A DNA stretch of 47,549 nt from Candidatus Aquicultor sp. (GCA_030682615.1 JAUXNY010000082.1:1-47549); one strand, 5' to 3'; shown: positions 19,868 to 26,968, numbered from the stretch's first letter. Numbers and translations are program-made. The notes: a model not told the origin generated them from the sequence alone.

Positions 19868-20671
19868 TTACCTGCATTTACAAGAATCCACAACCGCGCG
19901 CCGACGGTCGCCTCGGGAAACATCGAGCGGTGTTCTGGCCACGGTCAACACGTAAACAACAGCCGCACCGCGTTGTTTAAGTGCGCTCGCGCACTCGCTC
20001 GCGGTACTTCCGGTCGTGTAGACGTCGTCGATGAGCAATACGCGCTCGGGAACTTTGCCGAAAGCCCGAAAAGCCCCCTTGACGTTGTCCCCGCGCTGGG
20101 CGAAGCCGAGGCGGTGTTGCTCCGGGATGTTTTTGACTTTCGCGAGCTTGGTGTAAAGCGGCTTATTATACCGGCGAGCCAGATGTCTTGCGAGCAATCC
20201 CGATTGGTTGTAACCGCGTTCGGCTTCTTTGAGTTTAGAGAGCGGGACAAAGGCGATGGCGTCGACCGCTTCCATCAGACGGCCCGCCTCGTCATCGACG
20301 AAGCGGCTGAGATACGCCGCAAGACGCTTGCCGTTTTTATATTTCAAAGAGTGAATCGCGCTTTTTAGGCTGCCGGTGTAGGCGCCGCCCGAGCGCGCCA
20401 GGGTGAAGTGGAGGTGTTTGCCCCGGCATTCGCGGCAGTCGGCGACCGGTCGCTCACAGGGTTTGCCGCACTTCTCGCAGACGGGGCTGGTTATCCGTGA
20501 AAAGCCGTCCGCGCAACTCGCGCAGAGCGGCGCTTTTGAGGTGCTTTCGCAGACCAGGCAGACCTGCGGGAAAATGAGCTCCGAGAAGCCGCCGAGCAGG
20601 CGGCGCAAGCCCGTCCACGTACTGAGAAATGAGCGCGGGGTGCCACTCCCTATAGGGTTATGGCGATTCAT
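19868..20671 (-). CDS. ComF family protein (phosphoribosyltransferase-like)
   Basis: A 267-residue protein read leftwards. The N-terminal third has paired cysteines typical of the ComF zinc region (CLVC, CASC, CEKCGKPC, CRECRG), then YKNGKRLAAYL and ERGYNQSGLLARHLA. The C-terminal phosphoribosyltransferase fold carries the PRPP-type motif VLLIDDVYTTGST. ComF takes part in DNA uptake, apparently helping single-strand transfer to the cytosol; many annotated members are of unproven function. The start is uncertain: ATG 20671 has no good SD, and the conserved part only begins about 30 residues in. It is convergent with the AEC gene. Confidence 0.85.
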   Translation of the reverse strand: MNRHNPIGSGTPRSFLSTWTGLRRLLGGFSELIFPQVCLVCESTSKAPLCASCADGFSRITSPVCEKCGKPCERPVADCRECRGKHLHFTLARSGGAYTGSLKSAIHSLKYKNGKRLAAYLSRFVDDEAGRLMEAVDAIAFVPLSKLKEAERGYNQSGLLARHLARRYNKPLYTKLAKVKNIPEQHRLGFAQRGDNVKGAFRAFGKVPERVLLIDDVYTTGSTASECASALKQRGAAVVYVLTVARTPLDVSRGDRRRAVVDSCKCR

Positions 20672-21080
20672 GCGGTTTTGCCCGCACTGCCGGCGCTTAG
20701 CCTATTCGGTTCGCATGTCATAATGATTAGCATAAAAACACAATAGCACACACCGATTGGCCAACTGTAAGAATTTATTATAATATTGTTAACAAATATC
20801 ACGCTACAACACACGCTTCATGCATAAAAGGCGACGGGCTCAAATACCATGTTCCGTATAGTAAAGGACGCGGCAAGCTAATAAGGGCATGTCAAATTCG
20901 CGTAATAATAAGAACCCCTACGCGGCGTGGTATGCGCGCCACCGGTTTACGGATGACGGGTGTCGTCAAAGTAACCATATTAATATGGCAATATTTACCT
21001 GGTGATTGAGTTTCCTGGGTGGTATGTATGTAATTATGGGTACTATAGATAGCACTTTCGTTTTGTAGACGGGTTCAAAG
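20672..21080. other. Long AT-rich intergenic region between comF and the cold-shock gene
   Basis: More than 400 bases without a convincing gene on either strand. The left half is AT-rich (TTATTATAATATTGTTAAC near 20772-20790) and should carry the comF promoter. The right half leads to the csp promoter. Small dyads occur, such as CATATTAATATGG near 20976, but I recognise no structured RNA. Confidence 0.4.
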
Positions 21081-21089
21081 TGGTATCAT
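21081..21089 (+). promoter_or_regulatory. Extended -10 promoter of the cold-shock gene
   Basis: TGGTATCAT supplies an extended -10 (TG-N-TATCAT). A partial -35 (TTTGTA, 21062-21067) lies 16 bp upstream. Predicted transcription starts near 21096, giving a leader of about 35 nt. Confidence 0.45.
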
Positions 21090-21129
21090 ATACCTAGGTT
21101 GTTGGTTTGTTTGGATTTAGGAGGTGCAC

Positions 21130-21333
21130 GTGCTTCAGGGAACGGTCAAATGGTTTAGCGCGGAGAAAGGCTACGGATTTATCGAGCTGGATAGCGGCGA
21201 TGATGTTTTCGTACACTTTTCTGCCATTCAGGAGGAAGGCTTTAAGACCCTCAACGAAGGCCAGGCAGTCATGTTCGAGGTGGTTGAGGGAGATCGCGGT
21301 CCTCAGGCTTCAAATGTCCAAAGACAAGTGTAA
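21130..21333 (+). CDS. Cold-shock domain protein (CspA family)
   Basis: A 67-residue single CSD protein. It starts [18 protein letters not shown] and carries both RNA-binding motifs (RNP1-like [11 protein letters not shown]2 VFVHFSAI). These small cytosolic proteins bind single-stranded RNA/DNA and melt mRNA structure. GTG 21130 is chosen: AGGAGG (21119-21124) has a 5-nt spacer to it, whereas an in-frame GTG at 21124 overlaps the SD. The gene is monocistronic, with an extended -10 promoter upstream and a hairpin terminator 34 bp after its stop. Confidence 0.95.
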   Translation: MLQGTVKWFSAEKGYGFIELDSGDDVFVHFSAIQEEGFKTLNEGQAVMFEVVEGDRGPQASNVQRQV

Positions 21334-21366
21334 ACATTTTGAAGCCACTGAAAACCAACAACAACA

Positions 21367-21392
21367 CCCCATGTATTTATACATGGGGTTTT
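21367..21392 (+). terminator. Rho-independent terminator of the cold-shock gene
   Basis: Perfect 9-bp stem CCCCATGTA / TACATGGGG with a 4-nt TTTA loop, followed by TTTT. Confidence 0.88.
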
Positions 21393-21613
21393 ACGTTAGT
21401 GCGCCCGGCAGGGCACACGTACTTGCCGTCAACAATTTAACGATTTAATGTAAAAAGGTATGCCGGCGATTTGCTTTGCTGGTAAACTATGTATACATAT
21501 GGGAAGATTCTAAGAATAAACGGGGCATAGAGTCGACCTGCATTTCCGCTACTGTAATTATTCAAAGTATAAGAATTGTCGGTCGACCCGAGCATAGTTA
21601 GGAGAGTATGCGC
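21393..21613 (+). promoter_or_regulatory. Leader region of the hibernation factor gene
   Basis: About 220 bases between the csp terminator and hpf. It contains a 7-bp inverted repeat (GTCGACC 21532-21538 / GGTCGAC 21581-21587), two direct GCATAG copies flanking it (21525 and 21592), and a weak TTGCTT-N17-TACATA promoter (21471-21499). A raiA-type structured RNA is sometimes found at this site in Firmicutes and Actinobacteria. I cannot confirm that motif here. Confidence 0.3.
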
Positions 21614-22171
21614 ATGGAAATAATCGTAAAAGGCAGGCATATGGAGGTAACCGATGCGCTTCGAGCATATGCCGAAGAGAAAATCGGGAGGATAAGCAAG
21701 TATTTCGACAAAATCATCAAAATCGAAATCGCTTTCATAGATGAGAAGAACCCGAGCATCGAAAAATCGAAGACCATCGAGGTAACAGTCTTCCCGAAGG
21801 GGCCTATTTTAAGAGCCAAGGAGTCCTCGACCGACATGTATGCCTCAATCGATATGGTCGTCGACAAGCTCGAACGGCAAATCAAACGTTATAAGAACAA
21901 ACTCTCCAAGAGCGCCAAAGGCTCTCCGAAGCCCGGTGAGATGAGCGCGGCTCTCGTCGCGGTCGAAGACGAGTACGATGGGCCGCGTATCGTCAAGGTC
22001 AAGCAGATTGCGGTCAAGCCGATGGACGCCGAAGAGGCGACCCAGCAGATGGAGCTTTTAGGGCACGATTTCTTTGTCTTCACCAACGCCGACACCGATG
22101 AGGTAAACGTCGTCTACAGGCGTCGCGACCATAACTACGGTTTAATTGAGCCGATTTCCGGCAAGATGTAA
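21614..22171 (+). CDS. hpf: Long-form ribosome hibernation promoting factor
   Basis: A 185-residue protein. Residues 1 to about 100 form the HPF/RaiA (S30AE) domain that occupies the mRNA/tRNA channel of the 30S subunit (MEIIVKGRHMEVTDALRAYA). A linker follows, and about residues 125-185 form the C-terminal dimerisation domain (IVKVKQIAVKPMDAEEA ... FFVFTNADTDEVNVVYRR) that pairs 70S ribosomes into 100S particles. ATG 21614 is preferred over ATG 21608 because the GGAG at 21601-21604 is 9 nt away rather than 3. In many related genomes secA follows directly; here about 5 kb of other genes is inserted. Confidence 0.93.
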   Translation: MEIIVKGRHMEVTDALRAYAEEKIGRISKYFDKIIKIEIAFIDEKNPSIEKSKTIEVTVFPKGPILRAKESSTDMYASIDMVVDKLERQIKRYKNKLSKSAKGSPKPGEMSAALVAVEDEYDGPRIVKVKQIAVKPMDAEEATQQMELLGHDFFVFTNADTDEVNVVYRRRDHNYGLIEPISGKM

Positions 22172-22256
22172 CGCCGGTCGCGCAATTGCGTTATAGTTAG
22201 AGGGAAGCACATATCGAAGAATTTGTTCGCAGTAAGGTGGCAGAAGAGGAACTCAA

Positions 22257-22904
22257 ATGAATCCAACGATAGATGACGTCTCGGTCGACGAGATCGAGAG
22301 CTTGATCTGCCAAATCGAAGAAATCAAGGCAGCACGAATCGTAGTTGGTCCGGGTCGTGGAATCGAAGAGATTCATATCTTAGCGAGTTCAGGCAAAGGG
22401 CCCAAGCAAATCTCCCGGGACATCGAATCGATGTTGATGGCGCAGTTTGGCCTACCCGTAAACCACCGTAAAATCAGTATCGCCCAGCTAGGCTCCGCCC
22501 AGACAAGGGTGCGCAGAGCGCGGCCGAAACTCGACTCGGTCCGGCACGAAGTCGATGACCGGCGGGCAAGAGTCGCTGTGACGTTGCGCCACGGAGACAC
22601 TGCATACGAAGGCCTGGCGGAGGGCGTTGCATCGAGAGCAGGAAGGCTCCGGCTTGTCGCGAGCGCTACCTTAGCCGCCGTAGAGCAGATAATCCCAGGG
22701 GACGAGGCTTTCGCCCTCGAAGACATCACGGCGATGGCTTTGGGTCGCGATACGGTGGTCGTTGCCTCGGTAGCGCTACTCGACAGTAGCGGCGATGAGA
22801 CTTATGTCGGTTGTGCTATAGTAAAAGACGATGAGCGCGAAGCGATAGTAAGAGCGGTGCTCGACGCTGTCAACAGGCGCTTGGAATTCTTGATAACCCC
22901 ATAG
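22257..22904 (+). CDS. Conserved protein of unknown function
   Basis: A 215-residue soluble protein with two parts. The N-terminal part (1-85) has an acidic helix then ARIVVGPGRGIEEIHIL and PKQISRDIESMLMAQFGL followed by NHRKISIAQLG, a pattern I associate with uncharacterised proteins of anaerobic Gram-positives. The C-terminal part (about 105-215) is an alpha/beta domain (ARVAVTLRHGDTAYEGLAEG; ALGRDTVVVASVALL; TYVGCAIVKDD). No catalytic motif, signal peptide or membrane segment is visible. SD AGAGGA (22245-22250) supports ATG 22257. It stands between hpf and a peptide ORF plus two membrane HD proteins, so a sensory or regulatory link is possible but unproven. Confidence 0.8.
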   Translation: MNPTIDDVSVDEIESLICQIEEIKAARIVVGPGRGIEEIHILASSGKGPKQISRDIESMLMAQFGLPVNHRKISIAQLGSAQTRVRRARPKLDSVRHEVDDRRARVAVTLRHGDTAYEGLAEGVASRAGRLRLVASATLAAVEQIIPGDEAFALEDITAMALGRDTVVVASVALLDSSGDETYVGCAIVKDDEREAIVRAVLDAVNRRLEFLITP

Positions 22905-23035
22905 CGTTGAGTTCTGGGCCGACATCAAAATGTTCGAGACAAAGGTGAACAATCGATTAGTTATTGAGCGGAGCGGTGCTGACCCTTCCGACAGCGAGCG
23001 GGGAAGGGGAGAGAACCTAAAAGGAGGTCTCTTTG
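22905..23035. other. Intergenic leader with GC hairpin before a tiny ORF
   Basis: It contains CCCTTCC (22982-22988) facing GGAAGGG (23002-23008), a 7-bp hairpin about 10 bp ahead of a perfect AAAAGGAGG. No longer gene is convincing here; the 65-codon frame across 22930-23127 has no SD and no family features. Confidence 0.35.
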
Positions 23036-23116
23036 TTGAAAGCCCGTATTCTGATGACACTCGTTGCCCTTGCAAGCTTGATTCTGGCCGGCGGAGCCGG
23101 CAGCAGAATGGGTTGA
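23036..23116 (+). CDS. Small ORF encoding a 26-residue signal-peptide-like peptide
   Basis: TTG 23036 lies 8 nt after AAAGGAGG (23020-23027), among the best ribosome sites in the window. The peptide begins MKARILMTLVALASLILAGG and ends AGSRMG before TGA 23114. It has a positive start, a hydrophobic core and small residues, like a signal peptide or the leader of a secreted signalling peptide of AgrD/cyclic-lactone type. It lacks the Cys and the usual acidic tail of AgrD, and no AgrB is nearby. It could also be a gene remnant, a leader peptide for the HD genes, or chance. Confidence 0.45.
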   Translation: MKARILMTLVALASLILAGGAGSRMG

Positions 23117-23130
23117 TTTTCTTTTGATGT

Positions 23131-23158
23131 CGGTCCTTCTTTATTTAAAGCAAGAAGG
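23131..23158 (+). other. Hairpin between the small ORF and the first HD gene
   Basis: A 9-bp perfect stem, GTCCTTCTT / AAGAAGGAC, with a 10-nt AT-rich loop. No run of Ts follows on either strand, so a terminator is not clear; attenuation or RNA processing is possible. Confidence 0.4.
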
Positions 23159-23200
23159 ACGACCGGCTGTCGGTTCGACTATTACACTCAAAGAGATACA

Positions 23201-24505
23201 GTGAAGGACATCACTTCTAAGGCGAGAATATTTTTTTATAGCGTATACGCAGCGGCATTTGTGGTTTTGCTTGCAAGCTTGATAACCAAGCCCTCTCTAT
23301 CATGGGCGGATGTCGCTTTTTTTGCGTTGTTCATCTTTGTCGCCGATTCTTTTACCATCTCGCTACCCAAGAACGCTTCGATTTCAGTTAGTTTCGCCGT
23401 TATTTTTGCGGCGGCGCTGCTCTTTGGTCCCCAGGCCGTAGTAATTGCCAGCCTTATAACAGTAATCAATATCAGCGACCTCAAACGCAAAATCGCCTGG
23501 TATAAGATGGTCTTCAGCGCGTGCAATTATGTGATTTCGGCCTATGCCGCAGGCTACGTCTACATCTTGACCGGAGGTTCTATCGGCGGGATAACCGTCG
23601 CCGACTTCCCGTATATAATCGTGCCCGTAGTCTTTGCGAGCACGGTTTTTTTCGCCATAAACACCGGTCTTATCGCGTTCGGCGTTGGCCTCTTAAACGA
23701 CGAATCACCCGTTGGTATCTGGCGTTTCGACTATCAGTGGCTCATCCCGAACTATTTCGCGCTCGGTGTGCTGGGATTGGTTCTGGCGCAGATATACTAC
23801 CTGACCGGGCCGGCGAGCTTTGTCCTTTTGATAGTGCCGCTGCTCATTGCCCGGCAGACCTTCCAGGTCTATATGCAGCTGCGAGGCGCGTATCTCGATA
23901 CGGTCAAAGCGTTGGTCCAGGCGCTAGAGGCCAAAGACCCGTACACGCGCGGCCACTCGGAACGTGTCGCCAAGTACGCGGAGCAAATCGCGCGCGAGTT
24001 GAAACTACCCGAAGACCGGGTGGAGACGCTTCGCTACGCCGCGCTCTTGCATGATATCGGAAAAATCGGCATCGCCCGCAAGATTCTCAACAAGCCGGGA
24101 AAACTCAACAACGAAGAGTTCAAAAAGATACAGGCGCACCCCAGAATCGGCGCGGGCATCTTAAGCGATATCGATTTTCTGGAAAAGGCAATCCCCGCGG
24201 TCTATTACCACCACGAGCACCTCAACGGACGCGGTTACGGAGAGGGCCTGGCGGGAGAGCGCATCCCGCTTCTCGCGCGGATAATGACGGTCGCCGACAG
24301 CTTCGACGCGATGACCTCGACGCGCTCGTATAGGCCGGCGATGAGCGTCGAGGAAGCGGCTGAGGAATTGATGGCGTGCTCCAACCGGCAGTTCGATGGC
24401 GAAGTCGTCGAGGCTTTCATGCGCACGCTCGACCTTTCGATGGATGAGGCCGGCCCCGAGATAAAGGAGTTGCAGCTAAGCATTGCAGTCGAGAATCCAG
24501 CATAA
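23201..24505 (+). CDS. Membrane HD-GYP-type phosphodiesterase
   Basis: A 434-residue protein. Residues 1 to about 225 form about seven membrane segments (a MASE-like sensory region of unknown ligand). Residues about 240-420 form an HD-GYP-type domain: RGHSERVAKYAEQIA, ALLHDIGKIG, ILNKPGKLNNEEF, HPRIGAGIL, YHHEHLNGRGYGEGLAGE and ADSFDAMTSTRSYRPA. The metal-binding His/Asp set is complete. The family GYP triplet reads GYG. HD-GYP proteins hydrolyse c-di-GMP, so that is the likely activity. Start GTG 23201 has only a weak AAAGAG. The next gene overlaps its 3' end, so the two HD genes should be co-translated. Confidence 0.88.
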   Translation: MKDITSKARIFFYSVYAAAFVVLLASLITKPSLSWADVAFFALFIFVADSFTISLPKNASISVSFAVIFAAALLFGPQAVVIASLITVINISDLKRKIAWYKMVFSACNYVISAYAAGYVYILTGGSIGGITVADFPYIIVPVVFASTVFFAINTGLIAFGVGLLNDESPVGIWRFDYQWLIPNYFALGVLGLVLAQIYYLTGPASFVLLIVPLLIARQTFQVYMQLRGAYLDTVKALVQALEAKDPYTRGHSERVAKYAEQIARELKLPEDRVETLRYAALLHDIGKIGIARKILNKPGKLNNEEFKKIQAHPRIGAGILSDIDFLEKAIPAVYYHHEHLNGRGYGEGLAGERIPLLARIMTVADSFDAMTSTRSYRPAMSVEEAAEELMACSNRQFDGEVVEAFMRTLDLSMDEAGPEIKELQLSIAVENPA

Positions 24506-25727
24506 GGCAAAAGTATATAGGAGTGTTGTAATATCGTTTGGCGTCGTGGCGCTCGCGGTCTACTCGCTGCGCCTGACTGCGGATAATTTCGCCATGGTCG
24601 GTTTGTTCGCGCTCGCGGCAATCATCAGCCGGCTCCTCGATATCCGCCTGCCGCAAGGGGGCAAGGTCCACATCGACACGGCGGTAATCATCGCCTCAGT
24701 CTTGCTCTTTCCGCTGCCGCAGGCGATTCTCATCATCGTTGTCGGTGTCGTCGTATCGATGCTGGTGCAGCGGTTGAAACTAAAATTTGCGGCGACGATG
24801 TACCCGCTATCGCAGCTCGTTTTAATTGTCATCGCGGCCGCCCAGGTCTTTTACGCGGTCGGCGGCGAGACCGGGAAAATCGAGCCCTTTTACGGCATAA
24901 CGGCGCTGGTATTGCTCTGCGGCGTCTATACTTTCTTGATGCTCGGAGTCGACCAACTGGCCATCTCCATCAACCGGGGAACACCGTACGTCCCCGCGTT
25001 TATATCGGCGGTCGAGTTTTTGGCCCCGTTCTATTTAGCGCTCTCATCGCTCGGGGTACTCCTTGCGATAATGTATGACGGCATGGCGTACTGGGGGTTG
25101 CTCATATTTTTCGTGCCGCTTCTGGTGACGCGCCTCTCCTTTAAGTCTTTTCTCGATATCCGCAGGGTTTACCGGAAGACGATTGAAGCGCTCGCCAACA
25201 CTATCGAGGCGCAGAACCCGCGCCGGCGCGGCCACGGCCAGCGGGTAGCGAGCTACTCGGTCGATATAGGCAAAGAGATGGGGATGCACGGGCGCGACCT
25301 GGAGCTAATCGGCTACGCCGCGCTTCTGCACGACATCGGCATGCTCGGCGTCGACGAGGATTCGCTCGACCATCTACTGGAGCAGGCGAGCGCGCAGAGC
25401 GGCGAAGCCCCGCACGCCATCATCGGCGCGGAGATAATCGAAGAGGTCGATTTCTTAAAAGACGCCGCCGACATGGTCCGCAAGCACCACTTCCCGATAG
25501 ATAAAGTCAGCTCGCCCTCCGAGCTGTCTCTCGGCGCACGCATCATCAACGTCGCCAGCTCATTCGACAAGTTCACCCGGTCGGACAACCCCGACGAGCG
25601 CCTCACCGCCTACCAGGCCATAACCCGCATCAAGAAAGACCAAGCCATAGTCTACGACCCCAAAGTAGTCCGCTCCCTCATCAATGTGCTCCGCAAACAG
25701 GGGAAATTGATGGAGTTTGTGAGCTAA
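24483..25727 (+). CDS. Membrane HD-domain protein, degenerate paralogue of the upstream HD-GYP protein
   Basis: About 414 residues with the same layout as its upstream neighbour: multiple membrane segments (to about residue 225), then an HD domain (about 240-414) keeping RRGHGQRVASYSVDIG, ALLHDIGMLG, KHHFPIDK and a late ASSFDKFTR. The NKPGKLNNEE segment and the GYP-like loop are lost or altered, so c-di-GMP hydrolysis is doubtful. A regulatory partner, or hydrolysis of another nucleotide, is possible. TTG 24483 overlaps the previous gene by 23 bases. An AGGAG at 24519-24523 is followed by ATA 24531, which would remove 16 residues. Alignment with the paralogue favours the longer form. Confidence 0.82.
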   Translation: MQSRIQHKAKVYRSVVISFGVVALAVYSLRLTADNFAMVGLFALAAIISRLLDIRLPQGGKVHIDTAVIIASVLLFPLPQAILIIVVGVVVSMLVQRLKLKFAATMYPLSQLVLIVIAAAQVFYAVGGETGKIEPFYGITALVLLCGVYTFLMLGVDQLAISINRGTPYVPAFISAVEFLAPFYLALSSLGVLLAIMYDGMAYWGLLIFFVPLLVTRLSFKSFLDIRRVYRKTIEALANTIEAQNPRRRGHGQRVASYSVDIGKEMGMHGRDLELIGYAALLHDIGMLGVDEDSLDHLLEQASAQSGEAPHAIIGAEIIEEVDFLKDAADMVRKHHFPIDKVSSPSELSLGARIINVASSFDKFTRSDNPDERLTAYQAITRIKKDQAIVYDPKVVRSLINVLRKQGKLMEFVS

Positions 25728-25793
25728 GCCGGACGCATGCGGAAAGCATCTAACTAAGAATTCCTAAATAATTCAGCAATTCGGATTAACGGA

Positions 25794-25823
25794 TTGACGG
25801 ATATGCAGTATATCCGTCATAAT
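25794..25823 (+). promoter_or_regulatory. Toxin-antitoxin promoter with operator dyad
   Basis: TTGACG (25794-25799), 18-bp spacer, CATAAT (25818-25823). A perfect 10-bp inverted repeat, TGACGGATAT / ATATCCGTCA (25795-25804 and 25810-25819), covers the -35 and the spacer, as expected for autorepression by an AbrB-type antitoxin. Confidence 0.55.
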
Positions 25824-25841
25824 TGCATTGAGGTGGTAATC

Positions 25842-26093
25842 TTGATAAGGCGATTAACAGAAAGAAGCAGTGTAAGCATTCCTAAAGAGAATCTTGAACA
25901 TGTCGGTGTGAATCCGGGGGATTATTTCGAAGTGTCGGACGACGGCAAGCGGATTATCCTCACGCCGAAAGTCGTTGATGACAAGTTTTCAGAGAAAGAG
26001 TGGGAAGAGCTTGAGTCGCTAGCCAAAGAGGCGGGCAAGAAATACAAGACAGCAGCCGCAGCTAAGAAGCACCTCGAAAGGCTGTCCGAGTGA
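25842..26093 (+). CDS. AbrB/MazE-like antitoxin
   Basis: An 83-residue protein with an N-terminal swapped-hairpin DNA-binding fold (RRLTERSSVSIPKENLEHVG, NPGDYFEVSDDGKRIILTP) and a charged helical tail (SEKEWEELESLAKEAGKK) likely to wrap the toxin. TTG 25842 is chosen because GAGGTGG (25830-25836) lies 5 nt upstream; the longer frame from 25794 would begin inside the promoter. Its TGA stop overlaps the start of the RelE-like toxin gene (GTGA, 26090-26093), the standard arrangement for a toxin-antitoxin operon. Confidence 0.82.
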   Translation: MIRRLTERSSVSIPKENLEHVGVNPGDYFEVSDDGKRIILTPKVVDDKFSEKEWEELESLAKEAGKKYKTAAAAKKHLERLSE

Positions 26094-26365
26094 ACTACGA
26101 GTACAAACCTTCCTTTGAGCGAATGTTTAAGAAGCTTGAACCGGGTGCGAAAATACGGGTAGTCGATGCGATATTCTCACTAATCGACTTTTTCGAGACC
26201 GGTCAACGAACCGTCGGTCTCGGACTAAAACAGCTCCGGGGTGATTTTTGGGAGATTAGAGTCGACCTTAAAATCCGAGTTCTTTTTGTTTTCGAAAGTG
26301 ATACGGTCAGCTTCATAATCGTCGGAACCCATGACGATATCTCGAAATTCCTTCGCAGGTCTTAG
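26090..26365 (+). CDS. RelE/ParE-family toxin
   Basis: A 91-residue protein with the RelE/ParE fold pattern: YKPSFERMFKKLEPGAK start, GLKQLRGDFWEIRVDLKIRVLFVF centre and FIIVGTHDDISKFLRR end. RelE-like toxins cut mRNA on the ribosome; ParE-like ones poison gyrase. The catalytic set is not distinctive enough to choose. GTG 26090 overlaps the antitoxin stop by 4 bases, implying translational coupling. A strong hairpin follows the stop. Confidence 0.85.
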   Translation: MNYEYKPSFERMFKKLEPGAKIRVVDAIFSLIDFFETGQRTVGLGLKQLRGDFWEIRVDLKIRVLFVFESDTVSFIIVGTHDDISKFLRRS

Positions 26366-26373
26366 AACAAGCA

Positions 26374-26412
26374 GAAAGCAGGCGACAAAGAGAAACTTTG
26401 TCGCCTGCTTTC
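26374..26412. terminator. Hairpin terminator between convergent toxin and DsrE genes
   Basis: A perfect 17-bp stem (26374-26390 / 26396-26412) with a 5-nt AGAAA loop stands between the stop of the toxin gene (26365, plus) and the stop of the DsrE gene (26419, minus). T-runs are short on both sides, but the stem is very strong and the position fits a shared bidirectional terminator. Confidence 0.75.
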
Positions 26413-26418
26413 CCTCTA

Positions 26419-26778
26419 TTAGAAACTAACCACACTCGACTCGGAAACTAAATTGGCAAACTTAACCGCGTCAATGGATGAGGCGTTCAACGTTTTAAGG
26501 TCTTCTTCTGTCACCCCACGGGCAACCAAGCAAGCCCCTCAAACATACACTGGAACGTTCCCCTTGACCACTTTCTCGATTAACTCAACAAGAGGTGGAA
26601 GGCCGACCCCATGCACGCTCTTGGCCACCGCCTCCTTTGTCAAATACGCCCCCTCGCCAAGCAGAGCGATGCCCACCTCTATGCCGGCCTCATGAGCGCC
26701 CACAGCAGTAACAAAGGCTAAGGTACACTTAGTCGGATCATCGGTCGCGTGGGTGACAACTACCAGAATCTTTTTCAT
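26419..26778 (-). CDS. DsrE-family protein with in-frame UGA (candidate selenoprotein)
   Basis: Read leftwards from ATG 26778 (AAAGGAG, 6-nt spacer) the frame encodes MKKILVVVTHATDDPTKCTL ... VKGNVPVYV, then TGA at 26541-26539, then continues GACLVARGVTEEDL and so on to TAA at 26419, 119 codons in all. DsrE-family proteins normally have VCGAC at this point, so UGA (codon 80) replaces the first Cys of a CxxC-like pair. The 39 codons after UGA still match the family, and total length is normal. A hairpin lies 3' of the UGA at SECIS-like distance. Selenocysteine insertion is the best reading; a recent Cys-to-stop mutation is the alternative. DsrE folds serve sulfur or thiol-redox transfer. Confidence 0.72.
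26507..26529 (-). promoter_or_regulatory. Candidate bacterial SECIS hairpin
   Basis: On the minus strand GGTTGCCC-GTG-GGGTGAC can form a 7-bp stem with two G-U pairs, a 3-nt GUG loop, then a mismatch and two more pairs. The loop starts 20 nt after the UGA and has G at its first position. This fits the published loose model for bacterial SECIS elements (loop about 16-37 nt after UGA, G in the first two loop positions). A GGGC/GCCC alternative pairing overlaps it. Confidence 0.45.
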
Positions 26779-26939
26779 CTTCAACTCCTTTCATAATTTC
26801 TTTTTATGTCTCCTTCTCCTTTAAGTAAGTTATTAAACATCGTTGTTAGAGCTGGCCGGGAAAATCTAGACAAACTTAAAAGGGCATTTTCGACCAAACA
26901 TGCCATCGTCAACCGACATGCTTCTACCAATCTTCTCCA

Positions 26940-26968
26940 ATGACCATACTCGCGAAAAGTGCTACAAT
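26940..26968 (+). promoter_or_regulatory. Possible secA promoter
   Basis: ATGACC (26940-26945), 17-bp spacer, TACAAT (26963-26968), about 100 bp upstream of the secA start. The -10 is good and the -35 partial. Confidence 0.4.

Noticed and set aside
21398-21420. GTGCGCCCGGCAGGGC resembles the 5' end of a group IIC intron, which insert after terminators (one lies just upstream).
   Set aside because: No following domain I sequence, no domain V and no reverse transcriptase; the bases also form a simple hairpin.
22930-23127. 65-codon plus-strand ORF before the HD genes.
   Set aside because: No SD, no family features, and it overlaps hairpin and RBS elements of the better-supported small ORF in another frame.
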